Part shown: positions 23,872 through 33,118 of the stretch, one piece after another
How positions within the stretch are numbered: position 1 is the first letter of the stretch
How the letters are laid out: every line of letters starts with the position of its first letter
Source of the DNA: Bradyrhizobium sp. Ai1a-2
GTDB taxonomy: Bacteria > Pseudomonadota > Alphaproteobacteria > Rhizobiales > Xanthobacteraceae
Assembly (NCBI RefSeq): GCF_000426245.1
Contig: NZ_AUEZ01000061.1
Span: forward strand, 1 to 53,030
Reading direction: 5' to 3'
Length of the DNA stretch: 53,030 nt
Position numbers and translations under genes: made by a program
The notes under the pieces: model-generated
Told to the model about the DNA's origin: nothing
The model's input: the letters and a program-made list of their open reading frames with translations, nothing else
The model's database searches: none

Positions 23872-26800
23872 CTAGGTGGGCGGCAGTTCGAATTCCTTTT
23901 CGAGAAGGCGGACCTTCGCATCCGCGCCCCAGGAGCGAAACGTCTCGCGCGCCGCAAGCGCCGACGCGGTAGCGCCGGCCCTGTCGGCGACCAGGCGCCG
24001 GCAGCGGGCGAGATATTCGTGCGCGAGGCCGGCATCCTGAAGAAAGCCTCCGGCGGCAGCGCCTTCGCCCGCACGGCCGAGCAGGCGCGCCGCATCGTCC
24101 TCCCGGCCCGTCGCGGCCTGCACCAGGCCATCGAGCAGATCGGCCTTGTGACGAAACAGGGCGGGATTGCGCGCTTCCCATCCGCGGAGCTGCTCGAGAC
24201 AATCGCGTCCCTCCTGGAGGAGCGTTGGCCCTTCCTTTGCGGCGCCAAATGCGGCGGCGGCCACCGCGGCGAGGCCGCGATATTGCGAGAGCTCGAACTC
24301 TGCCGCCTGTCCGCCGAAATAGGGAAGCATCGGATGCGCGCGCGCCGCCCATTCCAGGGCGCCCGACCAGTCGCAGGCATGCAGGTGCAGCTTCAACCTT
24401 GTGACGAAATAGTAGCCGATCTGATTGCTGAGATTGGTGTGGACGACAGAGTCGATATCGCGGACTTCATCGAATTCGCCATCACCGAGCGCGAGCAGCG
24501 CGGAAGTCGAGCCGGCCAGTGCTTTTGCGAATTGCAGCTCGAATACCAGATGATAATGCGCATTGAGGACACGCCGCCCGTTGCGCTCGATGCGGATTCG
24601 CGCCTGCTCCATGATCTCGGCGAGCGGCCGGCCGGCGGCAGCCAGCAGCACGAGGGACGCCGACAGGTTGAAGCAGCCGTAGATCACCTCGTTGTCGCCG
24701 AGCCCTGCCTCGCTGCCGGCGTCTGCCAGTGCGATGCCCTCACCGAGCGGCGCGACCCAGTGGTTGTGGAACCAGGCATGAATGAAGCTGCACCGGGCGA
24801 AGCCGGCGCCCCGCTCGCCGTTCAACAAGGCAAGGCCGACACGGCTCCAGACGGCGGCGGTATCGCGGTCTCCGATCAACGCACCATAGACGACCGAGTA
24901 CATGGAGTAGACGTCGGGCGCGAGCGGGCCGTTGCCGTATTCGAGGGTGAGGCGAAGACACCTGCATCCCATCAACGCAAACAGCTCGACCTGCTCGCTT
25001 TGATGGGCGAAGGGCGCAAGGACGAGCAGGAGGTGAATGAGCTGACCAGCCCGCTGATCGGTGAGCGGCGGCAGTCCAGCCAGCTCATCGGGCCGCCGGC
25101 CGTCCAGCAACCTTCCGATTGTTTCCAATTCCTGGCCGATGGCCGCGTGCAGCGCCGCTCTGTCGGTGGGCAGGTCGCTGCCGAGCAGACGCGCGCCCCG
25201 CAAGCCGATCTCGATCGACTGGCCGACGAGGCCCGCGCCGAATACGCGCTCCGCTTCGAGCCGCAGATAATCCGTGGCGCGTGCGGTCTCGCCAGCGGCC
25301 TCCCAATGATAGGCCAGCAGCGCATAGATGCGGGACCTGTTGGAGGCGGAGGCATCCTCGTTCCAAAGCGCGATCTCGCGATGCAATTGCCGACGCTGGG
25401 CATAGAGCATCGACTCGTAGGCGACGTCGCGGATGATGCCGTGACGAAAGGCGTAGCCCTCCCGCTCGTCAACCTCGTCGGGCAGCAAGAAACCGACGCG
25501 GTCGTGCAGCGCGAGATGACGCGCGACCGTCATCTGTTCGCCACGCGCGGTCGGATGGACTTCGGAGACGAGCAGGGTCGGGAAGCGAAGGCCTGCCGCG
25601 CTTGCCACCTTTAGCGTGACCTGGCTTTCGGGGGTGAGGCGATCGATACGACGCATCACGGTGCCCTGGACCGAGTCCGGCATGGGCAGGTCGGTAGCGT
25701 TGCTGCTGGGCACGATGTGGCAAATGCCTTCCACCACCTCGATCAGCCCATCGTCGCGCAGTGCCTGTGCCAGCTCCAGGCAAAAGAACGGATGGCCGCG
25801 GGCGCGGCTGCGTACCTGCGCTGAAAGTTCCTTGGTGAGCCGTTCCGCGCCGAGCCGGGCCAGCACGAGGCGCTCCTGATCCTCGTCCGACAGTTCGCCC
25901 AGGCGAAGCCGCTGCGCTCCCTCATCAGCAAGCCGCTCCAACCGGCTGTCGTCCTCGAGCGGCTGCATGGCCAGCACCAGGCAAAGCCCGCGCACGTCGC
26001 GGATCGCGGCCTCGACCAATAGCCAGCTCTCCTCGTCCAGCCAGTGCGCATCATCGATCGAGATCAGGAGCGGCCGCCCGGCGCTGGCGCGACGCAGGAG
26101 ATCGACCAGCAAAGCGAGGCGCAACTGAGCCCGCTGTGGAAGCGGGACCGCCTGCAGATCGCTCGTCTCAGGCAGGCTGAGCGGGAAAACGACGTTGAGG
26201 AGCGCGGCTTGTGCCGCGAACTCCGGCCCGAGATTGGACAGCACGGCTTCACGCTGCGCCGTATCCGACGCGGCCAGATCAACGTCCAAAAGACGCGCCA
26301 GAACATCGCGCCAGCCTCGATAGGGCACGTCGCGCTCGATCCGATCGGCGTACCCGTTCAGCAGGACGACGCCCGAGGCGAGCGTGCGCTGGTGGAATTC
26401 GGCGAGAAGGCGGGATTTGCCCATGCCGCTTTCCGCTTCGAGCGTCACAAGCCGCGCGGCGCCTTCACCGGCGGCATCGATTGCAGCCAGCAGCTCGGTG
26501 AGCTCCCGCTCCCTGCCTTGCATGGGGACACGCGCCTCGGCGCGATCCGAGCGCTGCGGCGTCCACACCTGAACGGCAGGCTTCAGACCGCGAAGGCCGC
26601 GCAGGCCGACCGGGTCGAAGGCGATGGCTTCGTGCGCGGCCCGATAGGTGGCATGATCGCACTGGATGACGTCAGAACCTTTCAGCCGCGCCGCGAGGTT
26701 GATCGCCTCGCCATAGGTCGTCCACGCCCGGAATATGTCGTTGCCGATCAGGCCGCAGAAAACGCGCCCTGTGGCGACGCCGAGACTGCAGCGGTGGCCC

Positions 26801-27813
26801 ATTCCGCGCAGAGCGTCCCTGAGATCGATGGCGCAGCGCACGGCGCGGACGGGATCGTCGGGATGGGCGACGGGAGGGATGCCGAACAGCACGAAAAGGT
26901 TCGCGCCGCTCTCATCGACCCGGAGTTGATGCATGAAGCCGTCGTGCCGGCGCACGACCGGGCCGACCGTCGCTGCGACCGACTCGAGCTGTTGCAAGCT
27001 GTCGGGGGAAGCCTGGTCGAAGTCGGAGAGGGCGATGAATACGGCCGTGACGCGGCGAAGCTCGGCCGCCCAATCGAGATAGCGCCGCCCCAGGTGACTG
27101 CGGATCGGCAGCGGGACGAGCGGTGCGAAATGTTCACGGTTCGAAGGCGAGAGCGGCGGTATGACCAGCGGCACCGGTGCCGGCGCGCTGTTCAATGCGG
27201 CGAGGATGACGGCGCCGGTCTCGTCCTCCACTGTTTCGGCCGCATCTCCTAGCGCCGCGCGCGCGGCCGGCGACAGCAACAAACGGCCGGCGGCACGCCT
27301 GACGCTCGTCGCCTGAAGATCGGCGAGCCCGCCCCCCACCGTCACGTGAAAGCGGTCCGTGGCGCGGCCGACCTCGGTCGTGCGCGAGGGGCCGAGCGCA
27401 AGGACCGCATGTAATTGCAGCGTGTCGCCCGAAGGCAATGTGGCGCCTGGAGAGGACAGGATTGCCTGGCCGCAGGCGGCGGCGCGTAACACGGCCTCGC
27501 GTGGCGTACCTTCGCTGCATCGCCAGCCCGAGAGCAGGCCATCACCCGCAAACATGAATGGCTCGCCGCCATGGGCGACAATGTTGCCGAGCAGCGTATG
27601 GAAATGCCGCTCCAGCACGACAGCCATCTGTTCGATGCCGGCCGGTCCGGTTTCCACGAGATGGCCGGTAATGCGGGTGAAGCCGACGACGTCCAGCCAC
27701 AGCAACGCCATGTCGCCGTCCGCGCCTGTCGCGGCGCCAGACGCGGCGAGGCGTAGCGGCGGCGGCGTAAAGCTTTCGACAAGCCGCGCCTCGTAGGCGA
27801 CTTCCTCCAACAT
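23872..27813 (-). CDS. Tandem class III cyclase fused to AAA/NACHT-like NTPase (soluble adenylyl cyclase architecture)
   Basis: 1313 residues from ATG 27811-27813. Cyclase domain C1 (about 33-185) keeps both metal-binding Asp residues, D41 (WLDVVGFT) and D91 (FAGDGLLSG). Domain C2 (about 252-420) lacks the Asp pair but keeps the transition-state residues N372 and R376 (GEAINLAARL). So one catalytic site is built from C1 and C2, as in soluble adenylyl cyclases. Next is a Walker A motif in EAESGMGKSR (about 459-468), an NTPase region with LLISIDDAHWLDEES as Walker B, and a long helical C-terminus like TPR or LuxR-family (MalT-like) repeats. It is cytosolic. The P450 gene lies 294 bases upstream on the same strand. 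Confidence 0.92.
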   Translation of the reverse strand: MLEEVAYEARLVESFTPPPLRLAASGAATGADGDMALLWLDVVGFTRITGHLVETGPAGIEQMAVVLERHFHTLLGNIVAHGGEPFMFAGDGLLSGWRCSEGTPREAVLRAAACGQAILSSPGATLPSGDTLQLHAVLALGPSRTTEVGRATDRFHVTVGGGLADLQATSVRRAAGRLLLSPAARAALGDAAETVEDETGAVILAALNSAPAPVPLVIPPLSPSNREHFAPLVPLPIRSHLGRRYLDWAAELRRVTAVFIALSDFDQASPDSLQQLESVAATVGPVVRRHDGFMHQLRVDESGANLFVLFGIPPVAHPDDPVRAVRCAIDLRDALRGMGHRCSLGVATGRVFCGLIGNDIFRAWTTYGEAINLAARLKGSDVIQCDHATYRAAHEAIAFDPVGLRGLRGLKPAVQVWTPQRSDRAEARVPMQGRERELTELLAAIDAAGEGAARLVTLEAESGMGKSRLLAEFHQRTLASGVVLLNGYADRIERDVPYRGWRDVLARLLDVDLAASDTAQREAVLSNLGPEFAAQAALLNVVFPLSLPETSDLQAVPLPQRAQLRLALLVDLLRRASAGRPLLISIDDAHWLDEESWLLVEAAIRDVRGLCLVLAMQPLEDDSRLERLADEGAQRLRLGELSDEDQERLVLARLGAERLTKELSAQVRSRARGHPFFCLELAQALRDDGLIEVVEGICHIVPSSNATDLPMPDSVQGTVMRRIDRLTPESQVTLKVASAAGLRFPTLLVSEVHPTARGEQMTVARHLALHDRVGFLLPDEVDEREGYAFRHGIIRDVAYESMLYAQRRQLHREIALWNEDASASNRSRIYALLAYHWEAAGETARATDYLRLEAERVFGAGLVGQSIEIGLRGARLLGSDLPTDRAALHAAIGQELETIGRLLDGRRPDELAGLPPLTDQRAGQLIHLLLVLAPFAHQSEQVELFALMGCRCLRLTLEYGNGPLAPDVYSMYSVVYGALIGDRDTAAVWSRVGLALLNGERGAGFARCSFIHAWFHNHWVAPLGEGIALADAGSEAGLGDNEVIYGCFNLSASLVLLAAAGRPLAEIMEQARIRIERNGRRVLNAHYHLVFELQFAKALAGSTSALLALGDGEFDEVRDIDSVVHTNLSNQIGYYFVTRLKLHLHACDWSGALEWAARAHPMLPYFGGQAAEFELSQYRGLAAVAAAAFGAAKEGPTLLQEGRDCLEQLRGWEARNPALFRHKADLLDGLVQAATGREDDAARLLGRAGEGAAAGGFLQDAGLAHEYLARCRRLVADRAGATASALAARETFRSWGADAKVRLLEKEFELPPT

Positions 27814-28107
27814 CGTTGCCGTCCCCCAGCCCCCAGCATCTAATCCTACCTCGGTCGTTGCCTGAAGGCGAGCGCTGCAACGAAATCGCAACGAATTGGG
27901 CGAATCGAGCGTGAACAAAACGGGATGGAAATGACTGCCAGATCAATAGATATCAATAGCTTAGAAAGATGTTCACCGCGTTCAGGACGTCCGCTGGAGC
28001 CGAGTATCTCCATGTCGACCTCGGCTCCGTCTCCAATGCGTTCGGCTGTCCCGGCGACGCCCGGGGTAAACTACGGGTTCGACTGAGCGCACATCACGGC
28101 GTGGCTC

Positions 28108-29298
28108 TCAGCGAGACCTGAGCGTCAGCGGAAGTTGCCGCGGCCCCCGGACTGGTCCCGCCGACCATTCGACAGCCGCCCCTGGCGCCAAGGCAAAGTC
28201 GGGAAATTTGCCGAGCCACTCTTCGAGCGCGACCCGCATTTCCATGCGCGCCAGCGTCGCGCCGATGCAGCGATGGATGCCGAGGCCGAACGCGGCGTGG
28301 GGATTTTGGGCACGGTCGATGACGACGCGCTCGGCATCGGGAAAGATGTCGGGGTCGCGGTTGGCGGCGCCAAACGGCAAGAGCACCATCTCGCCCACCT
28401 TGAGCGGACAGCCGGCGATCTCGGTCTCCTTGACAATCTCGCGCCCCACCGTCACGGGCGCGTAGGCGCGCAGGAACTCCTCGACTGCGCTCGGGATCAT
28501 CTGCGGCTCGGCCGCCAGCCGCTTTCGATCGTCGGGATGGGTTGCGAGGTGCCACAGGCTGACACCGATGGCGCTCCAGGTCGTATCGACGCCTGCGAAC
28601 AGCAGAAGCCGCAGTGTGCCGTTGATGTGCTCCTTGCTCAAGAGCTTCCCGTCGATGCGGGCGTCGAGCAGATAGCTGATGAGGTCGTCGCCACGTGCGC
28701 CTCGACGCCTGGCGATTTCCTCGTCAAAGAATGCGCTTACCTCGGCGAAGACCCGCGGGACGATCGAGACGTCGGTCAGGGAGTGTTCGAAGGAGTCGCA
28801 AACCCACTTCCGGAACTGGTCGCCGGCGTCTTCGGAGATGCCGAGCATGTGGGCGATGAGGCGCGCCGGGATTTCCTGCGCATAATCGACGGCGCCGTCA
28901 CAGGCGTTCTTGCCGGAAAGCGGCTCGAGCAGCTCGCGACACAGCGCCCGCGCCCGCGGCTCGAGCTTCTGAATGGCGGCCGGCGTGAACGGCGGCAGCA
29001 GGATCTTTCGCTCCGCGCGATGGGACGGCGGATCGGAGGTGATCGGCGGGGATTTCAACGGTGGACGTTTGCCCTCGCGGATGAAAACGCGGCGCGACGA
29101 AAAATGCACGGGGTCATAGGCGATCGCGCGGATGTCTTTATAGCGCGAGGGAAGGTAGACGCCCAGGAAGCGATCGGTGTGAGCAACGGGACATTCCTGC
29201 CTGAGTTCACGCCAGATCGGATAGGGATCTTCGATCCAGCGGGAATCGAGAGGGTCGAAATCGCTGGTCCAATCGGCAACGGGGGCACGCTGGCTCAT
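28108..29298 (-). CDS. Cytochrome P450
   Basis: A 396-residue class I bacterial P450, starting at ATG 29296-29298 with AAGGAG upstream. The I-helix motif AGVDTT is at 235-240, E-x-x-R is EEFLR at 273-277, and the heme loop FGLGIHRCIG is at 337-346 with heme ligand Cys344. It needs ferredoxin and a reductase. The start overlaps by ATGA the stop of a short in-frame peptide that looks like the end of a ferredoxin, so the ancestral operon was ferredoxin-P450. The substrate is unknown; the N-terminal WIEDPYPIWRELRQECPVAHTD is like CYP enzymes acting on terpenes or aromatic acids. Confidence 0.94.
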   Translation of the reverse strand: MSQRAPVADWTSDFDPLDSRWIEDPYPIWRELRQECPVAHTDRFLGVYLPSRYKDIRAIAYDPVHFSSRRVFIREGKRPPLKSPPITSDPPSHRAERKILLPPFTPAAIQKLEPRARALCRELLEPLSGKNACDGAVDYAQEIPARLIAHMLGISEDAGDQFRKWVCDSFEHSLTDVSIVPRVFAEVSAFFDEEIARRRGARGDDLISYLLDARIDGKLLSKEHINGTLRLLLFAGVDTTWSAIGVSLWHLATHPDDRKRLAAEPQMIPSAVEEFLRAYAPVTVGREIVKETEIAGCPLKVGEMVLLPFGAANRDPDIFPDAERVVIDRAQNPHAAFGLGIHRCIGATLARMEMRVALEEWLGKFPDFALAPGAAVEWSAGPVRGPRQLPLTLRSR

Positions 29299-29360
29299 GT
29301 CTGTTCTCCTTCCACGATGTCGATGGCGAACTCGGGACAATTGGCTGCGGCCAGAGATAT
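29295..29360 (-). pseudogene. Remnant of a P450-associated ferredoxin (C-terminal end only)
   Basis: Directly in front of the P450 the minus strand reads ISLAAANCPEFAIDIVEGEQ, then T and a TGA that overlaps the P450 start (ATGA). The Cys-Pro and following AI-x-I are what the C-terminus of a P450-type [3Fe-4S] or [4Fe-4S] ferredoxin looks like. A stop codon eight codons upstream of the Asn (29361-29363) cuts the frame and no first cysteine cluster can be found further upstream. The rest of the gene has apparently been lost. Confidence 0.5.
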
Positions 29361-29600
29361 TCAAGCTTCAACTCCCTGGTTCCGCATCGGAGCAGGCAGC
29401 GTGGGCCCGGCTGCGTTACGATGCGATTTCACCAGGGCAAATCACGCTACGTCTGTAGCGGCCAATCGGGGGCGAGCAGATCCCGCCTCAGTGCAGGCGA
29501 AGTTGCCGCGAAAAGCCGTTACGCTTTAATGAGCATGGCGATGCACGCTTCGGTCATCTCGGCCTTGTAGGGAATGTGAGGCGGCGCCAAGCCCGCCGCG
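29361..29600. other. Intergenic region between amn and the P450, no intact gene
   Basis: Together with the ferredoxin remnant this makes a 300-base gap. On the minus strand a short frame ending at 29519 (reading HIPYKAEMTEACIAMLIKA) continues out of the end of amn, but it has no start of its own. I see no RNA gene. It may hold the P450 promoter. Confidence 0.4.
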
Positions 29601-31097
29601 TTACTGAAACGCGACTTCGGCGAAACTCCGGAGCTTGCGCGAATGCAGGCGTTCCAATTGCTGCTCTCGCAGTCTCTCGAGCGCCTTCAGGCCGATCTCG
29701 AGATGCTGGCCGACGCGCTGCCGATAGAACTCGCTTGCCATGCCCGCGAGTTTGATCTCGCCATGCAAAGGCTTGTCCGAGACACATAGCAGCGTGCCGT
29801 AGGGAACACGGAAACGAAAGCCGTTGGCGGCGATCGCCGCCGATTCCATGTCGAGGGCGATCGCGCGCGATTGCGACAGACGCCGAATGACCGAGCGATC
29901 GCCGATCTCCCAGTTGCGATTGTCCACGCTCGCGACCGTTCCCGTGCGCATCAACCGCTTCAGCTCGAAGCCTTCGAGCCCGGTCACTTCACCCACCGCC
30001 TCCTCAAGCGCGACCTGCATCTCGGCCAGCGCAGGTATCGGGACCCAGAGCGGCAGCTCATGGTCGAGCACATGGTCCTCGCGCACGTAACCATGCGCGA
30101 GCACGTAGTCTCCAAGCCGCTGCGTGTTCCTGAGGCCGGCGCAGTGTCCAAGCATCAACCAGGCATGCGGCCGCAGCACCGCGACATGGTCGGTGATGTT
30201 CCGTGCATTTGACGGACCGGTCCCGATGTTGATCAGGGTAATGCCCCGATAGCCGGCCTCGACCGAATGATAGGCCGGCATTTGCGGCATGCGCCCCGGA
30301 GCGATCCCGGTCGTGCCGCCGCCAAGCCGCGCATTGCGCGTGATCACATTCCCCGGGCCGACGAAGGCGTCCGGGCCGGCTTCGCCCGCCGCCAGACGCT
30401 TCTGGCTCAGCTCGGCGAACGCATCGATGTAGAACTGGTAGTTGGTGAAGATCACGAAGTTCTGGAAGTACTCCGGATCGGTGCCGGTGTAGTGATAAAG
30501 CCGGCGCAACGAATAGTCGACGCGCGCTGCGCGGAACAACGCCAGCGGCTCGGCGGCGCCGGGCGCAAGCTCGAGCGTGTTATTGGCGATCGCGTCGTCG
30601 ATGGCGGCCAGGTCGGGCACATCGAAGAGATCGCGCAGCGATCGCATCACATTCGATTTGTCGCCGGGAGTGAGCGCGGCTTCGATGTTGATGTCGCGAC
30701 GATACGCGAAATGTATCGGGATCGGCTCGGTCGACTCGCCGACTTCCACCGGTACGCCATGGTTGTCGATCAATCGTCCGATCTGCTCGGTGAGGTAGGT
30801 GCGGAACAGGTCCGGTCTCGTCACCGTGGTTTCATACACGCCCGGCCTCGCGACGAAGCCGTAGGCAAGGCGCGAATCGACCCGCACATGGGTCGAGGTT
30901 GCAATGCGCACAAACGGATAGTTGGCGCGCACGCGCGCCGTGAGCGGCCCGCCATTGGCGTAGGCCTCGAAGTGGTCCCGCAGGAAGGCGGTATTACGTT
31001 CGTAAATCTCTTCCAGGCGGGCAACCGCCGCAGCGACGTCAGTGAATGCTTCGGTCGCAATCCGCGGTGGGGTCAGGATGGTGAGGGCGGAGCACAT
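29601..31097 (-). CDS. amn: AMP nucleosidase
   Basis: A 498-residue enzyme that splits AMP into adenine and ribose 5-phosphate. The N-terminal half has the Amn-specific domain (SRLAYGFVARPGVYETTVTRPDLF). The C-terminal half is the nucleoside-phosphorylase-like fold with INIGTGPSNARNITDHVAVLRPHAWLML..GHCAGLR, ALDMESAAIAANGFRFRVPYGTLLCVSDKPLHGE, and the typical ending LHSRKLRSFAEVAFQ. It is a stand-alone housekeeping-type gene amid accessory genes, with no visible operon partner. Confidence 0.96.
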   Translation of the reverse strand: MCSALTILTPPRIATEAFTDVAAAVARLEEIYERNTAFLRDHFEAYANGGPLTARVRANYPFVRIATSTHVRVDSRLAYGFVARPGVYETTVTRPDLFRTYLTEQIGRLIDNHGVPVEVGESTEPIPIHFAYRRDINIEAALTPGDKSNVMRSLRDLFDVPDLAAIDDAIANNTLELAPGAAEPLALFRAARVDYSLRRLYHYTGTDPEYFQNFVIFTNYQFYIDAFAELSQKRLAAGEAGPDAFVGPGNVITRNARLGGGTTGIAPGRMPQMPAYHSVEAGYRGITLINIGTGPSNARNITDHVAVLRPHAWLMLGHCAGLRNTQRLGDYVLAHGYVREDHVLDHELPLWVPIPALAEMQVALEEAVGEVTGLEGFELKRLMRTGTVASVDNRNWEIGDRSVIRRLSQSRAIALDMESAAIAANGFRFRVPYGTLLCVSDKPLHGEIKLAGMASEFYRQRVGQHLEIGLKALERLREQQLERLHSRKLRSFAEVAFQ

Positions 31098-31203
31098 TGT
31101 CGTTACTATGGCAGATTTTCAGGAGCAAAAAAGGGGGATCGCCGGCGCGTTTTGTGCAAGCGCCTCGGTCGCCCGGCGGAACGGTTGCCGCCTTCCTCTT
31201 GCT

Positions 31204-31237
31204 TGTCTGTGATCGCGAACCTGTCTGTGATCGCGAA
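31204..31237. repeat. Two tandem copies of a 16-bp sequence, period 18
   Basis: tgtctgtgatcgcgaa occurs at 31204-31219 and again at 31222-31237, on the same strand and separated by 2 bases. It lies between the divergent amn and acyl-CoA ligase genes, about 140 bases before the ligase start. Spacing close to two helical turns would put both copies on one DNA face, but a random duplication is equally possible. Confidence 0.75.
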
Positions 31238-31378
31238 AGGGTCACGCGCAATTGAGCGTGTTGCCGGCCTGTTCCGCCAAATGTTTACAATCGAAACCGT
31301 TTTCGCCGGCGCCTGAAACAGTGCGGTAGCGCCGCCCGCGCAGTTTCGCTGCCTCATTCACTACAAGGAGAGCAGCCG

Positions 31379-32962
31379 ATGAAGCCCACGCCGATCGAGA
31401 CGTTGAGGGAGCAGGCGAAGGTCCGGCAAAGAAGCGCAGCCTTTGTGTTTCACGAGAACGTGTGGACCTACGAGCGGATTCTGGTCGAGGCCGAACGTCT
31501 GGCGCGGGGAATGGTCGCGCACGGTCTGAAGCCGGGCGATCGCGTGGCCGTGCACATGATGAACCGCCCCGAATTCATCGTGGCCTATTATGCCTGCTTT
31601 CTCGTAGGCGCGATCGTCTCTCCGTTGCGGACGGCCTTCAAACAGGCCGAGCTCGAGCCGCTTCTGCGGCGGTTGAGGCCCGCCCTCTATATCGGCGAGA
31701 CCGCGCTCTACGGCAATGTGGCCGCCATCGACGGCGAGCTCCTGCCGCGCGACAGACGCTTCCTGGTCGAGACAGGATCAGGAGTGAATGATGGGTTGCC
31801 ACTGCAGCAATTGTTCGATGACGCCGGCCGCGGCGACTTGCCGTTCTCACCCGCGGCGGATCAGCCTGCCGTGCTCATCACCACGTCAGGCACGACCGGC
31901 GAACCGAAGTTTGTCATTCACACCGCGTCCAGCGTCACCGAATCGGCTGAACGCATCAGCAACAATTGGGAGCTTGCCGGACAGGATGGCATCGCCATGC
32001 CTTTGCCCCTGGCGCATATGAGCGGCGTTGCCGTTTTCTTCGCGTGTATCTATAGCGGCACTCCGTTCATACTGATCGAAAGCTTCGACGCTGACACCGT
32101 CCTCGATACGATCGAGAAGTACCGTTGCAGCATGCAGCTTGGCTTTCCCGCTCAATATGCCGCGTTGCTCGAGCACCAGCGCGCCCGGCCGCGCGACCTG
32201 ACGTCGCTGCGCTACTGCTTGACCGGAGGCGACGTCTGTCCGGTGGAACTGCAGCGACAGTTCACGGCCGCTTTCGGCGTTCCGCTCTATAACGCCTGGG
32301 GCGCGACGGAAGCCGTCGGCAATCTCGGCTACGCTCTGCGACCCGGTCCGGTATTGCGGATCACGAGGCCGGAGGAAGTCCGGCTGGTCGACGACGATGG
32401 CAAGGATGTCGCTGACGGCGAGCTCGGCGAGCTTCTGGTCCGCGGTCCGAATCTGTTCGCCGGCTATTGGAATGATTTGAGGGCGACGACGGAGAGCCTG
32501 AAGGATGGCTGGTATCACACCGGCGATCTGGCGCGGCGAGAGGCACAGGGCGAACTCCTGTTCGTTGCGCGCAAGAAGGACATCATCATCCGCGGCGGGA
32601 CCAACATCTCGCCCGTCGAAGTCGAGCAGGCGGTCGCCGCTCATCCTTCCGTCGAGGACGCGGCCGTGGTCGGTGTGCCGGACGCTGTGCTCGGACAGCG
32701 CGTGGTCGGCTTCGTCACGCTGGTAAAGGGAAAGAGCGAGCGAGTCGTTCCCGGCATCCTCAGCGACCTGGCGACCCGGCTTGCCGCCTACAAGGTGCCC
32801 GAGCATCTCATCGTGCTCGACGCATTGCCGCGCAACGCGCTGAGCAAGGTCGACCGGGCGAGGTTGCAGGCGATGGCGATCGAGGGCGACAAGGTGTCCC
32901 GTTCCCGCGCAGCAGCGTCGGCGCAGCGGAACGACGAACAAGCATCGCGACGGGCGAGCTAG
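31379..32962 (+). CDS. AMP-dependent acyl-CoA synthetase / ligase
   Basis: A 527-residue member of the ANL superfamily that activates a carboxylic acid to acyl-AMP and then to the CoA thioester. The ATG is preceded by AAGGAG. The motifs TTSGTTGEPK (A3, about 168-177), YNAWGATEAVGNLGY (A5), WYHTGDLARR (A7), KDIIIRGGTNISPVEVEQ (A8) and the catalytic Lys in RNALSKVDRARL (A10) are all present. The substrate is not determined; size and motif spelling fit fatty or aromatic acids. A rho-independent terminator follows, so it is a single-gene unit here. Confidence 0.94.
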   Translation: MKPTPIETLREQAKVRQRSAAFVFHENVWTYERILVEAERLARGMVAHGLKPGDRVAVHMMNRPEFIVAYYACFLVGAIVSPLRTAFKQAELEPLLRRLRPALYIGETALYGNVAAIDGELLPRDRRFLVETGSGVNDGLPLQQLFDDAGRGDLPFSPAADQPAVLITTSGTTGEPKFVIHTASSVTESAERISNNWELAGQDGIAMPLPLAHMSGVAVFFACIYSGTPFILIESFDADTVLDTIEKYRCSMQLGFPAQYAALLEHQRARPRDLTSLRYCLTGGDVCPVELQRQFTAAFGVPLYNAWGATEAVGNLGYALRPGPVLRITRPEEVRLVDDDGKDVADGELGELLVRGPNLFAGYWNDLRATTESLKDGWYHTGDLARREAQGELLFVARKKDIIIRGGTNISPVEVEQAVAAHPSVEDAAVVGVPDAVLGQRVVGFVTLVKGKSERVVPGILSDLATRLAAYKVPEHLIVLDALPRNALSKVDRARLQAMAIEGDKVSRSRAAASAQRNDEQASRRAS

Positions 32963-32984
32963 ACAGCGCGCCGCGTGATGTAAG

Positions 32985-33020
32985 GAAAGGGCGGGTTGGC
33001 TGAGGCGACCCGCCCTTTTC
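32985..33020 (+). terminator. Rho-independent terminator after the acyl-CoA ligase
   Basis: A perfect 11-bp stem (AAAGGGCGGGT at 32986-32996 with ACCCGCCCTTT at 33008-33018) with an 11-base loop, followed by a short T run. It starts 23 bases after the ligase stop codon. The A-run on the left also allows function in the other orientation, for transcripts that pass the MarR gene. Confidence 0.85.
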
Positions 33021-33118
33021 TGCGCCTAGAGGGCGGTCATGCCTTGCGCGAGAGCGCGAGCACATTCTCGGTTCTGCTTGAATCAGGATCGAGGCTCGAT
33101 GCAGCCCGGCCGGTCTGC

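Noticed and set aside
27969..28121. 50-codon plus-strand frame between the cyclase and the P450 genes
   Set aside because: Weak ribosome site, overlaps the P450 end, and no similarity that I recognise. The gap more likely holds the cyclase promoter.
29519..29600. Short minus-strand frame ending EMTEACIAMLIKA
   Set aside because: It has no start of its own and continues out of the amn 3' end in another frame; could be a remnant but nothing identifies it.
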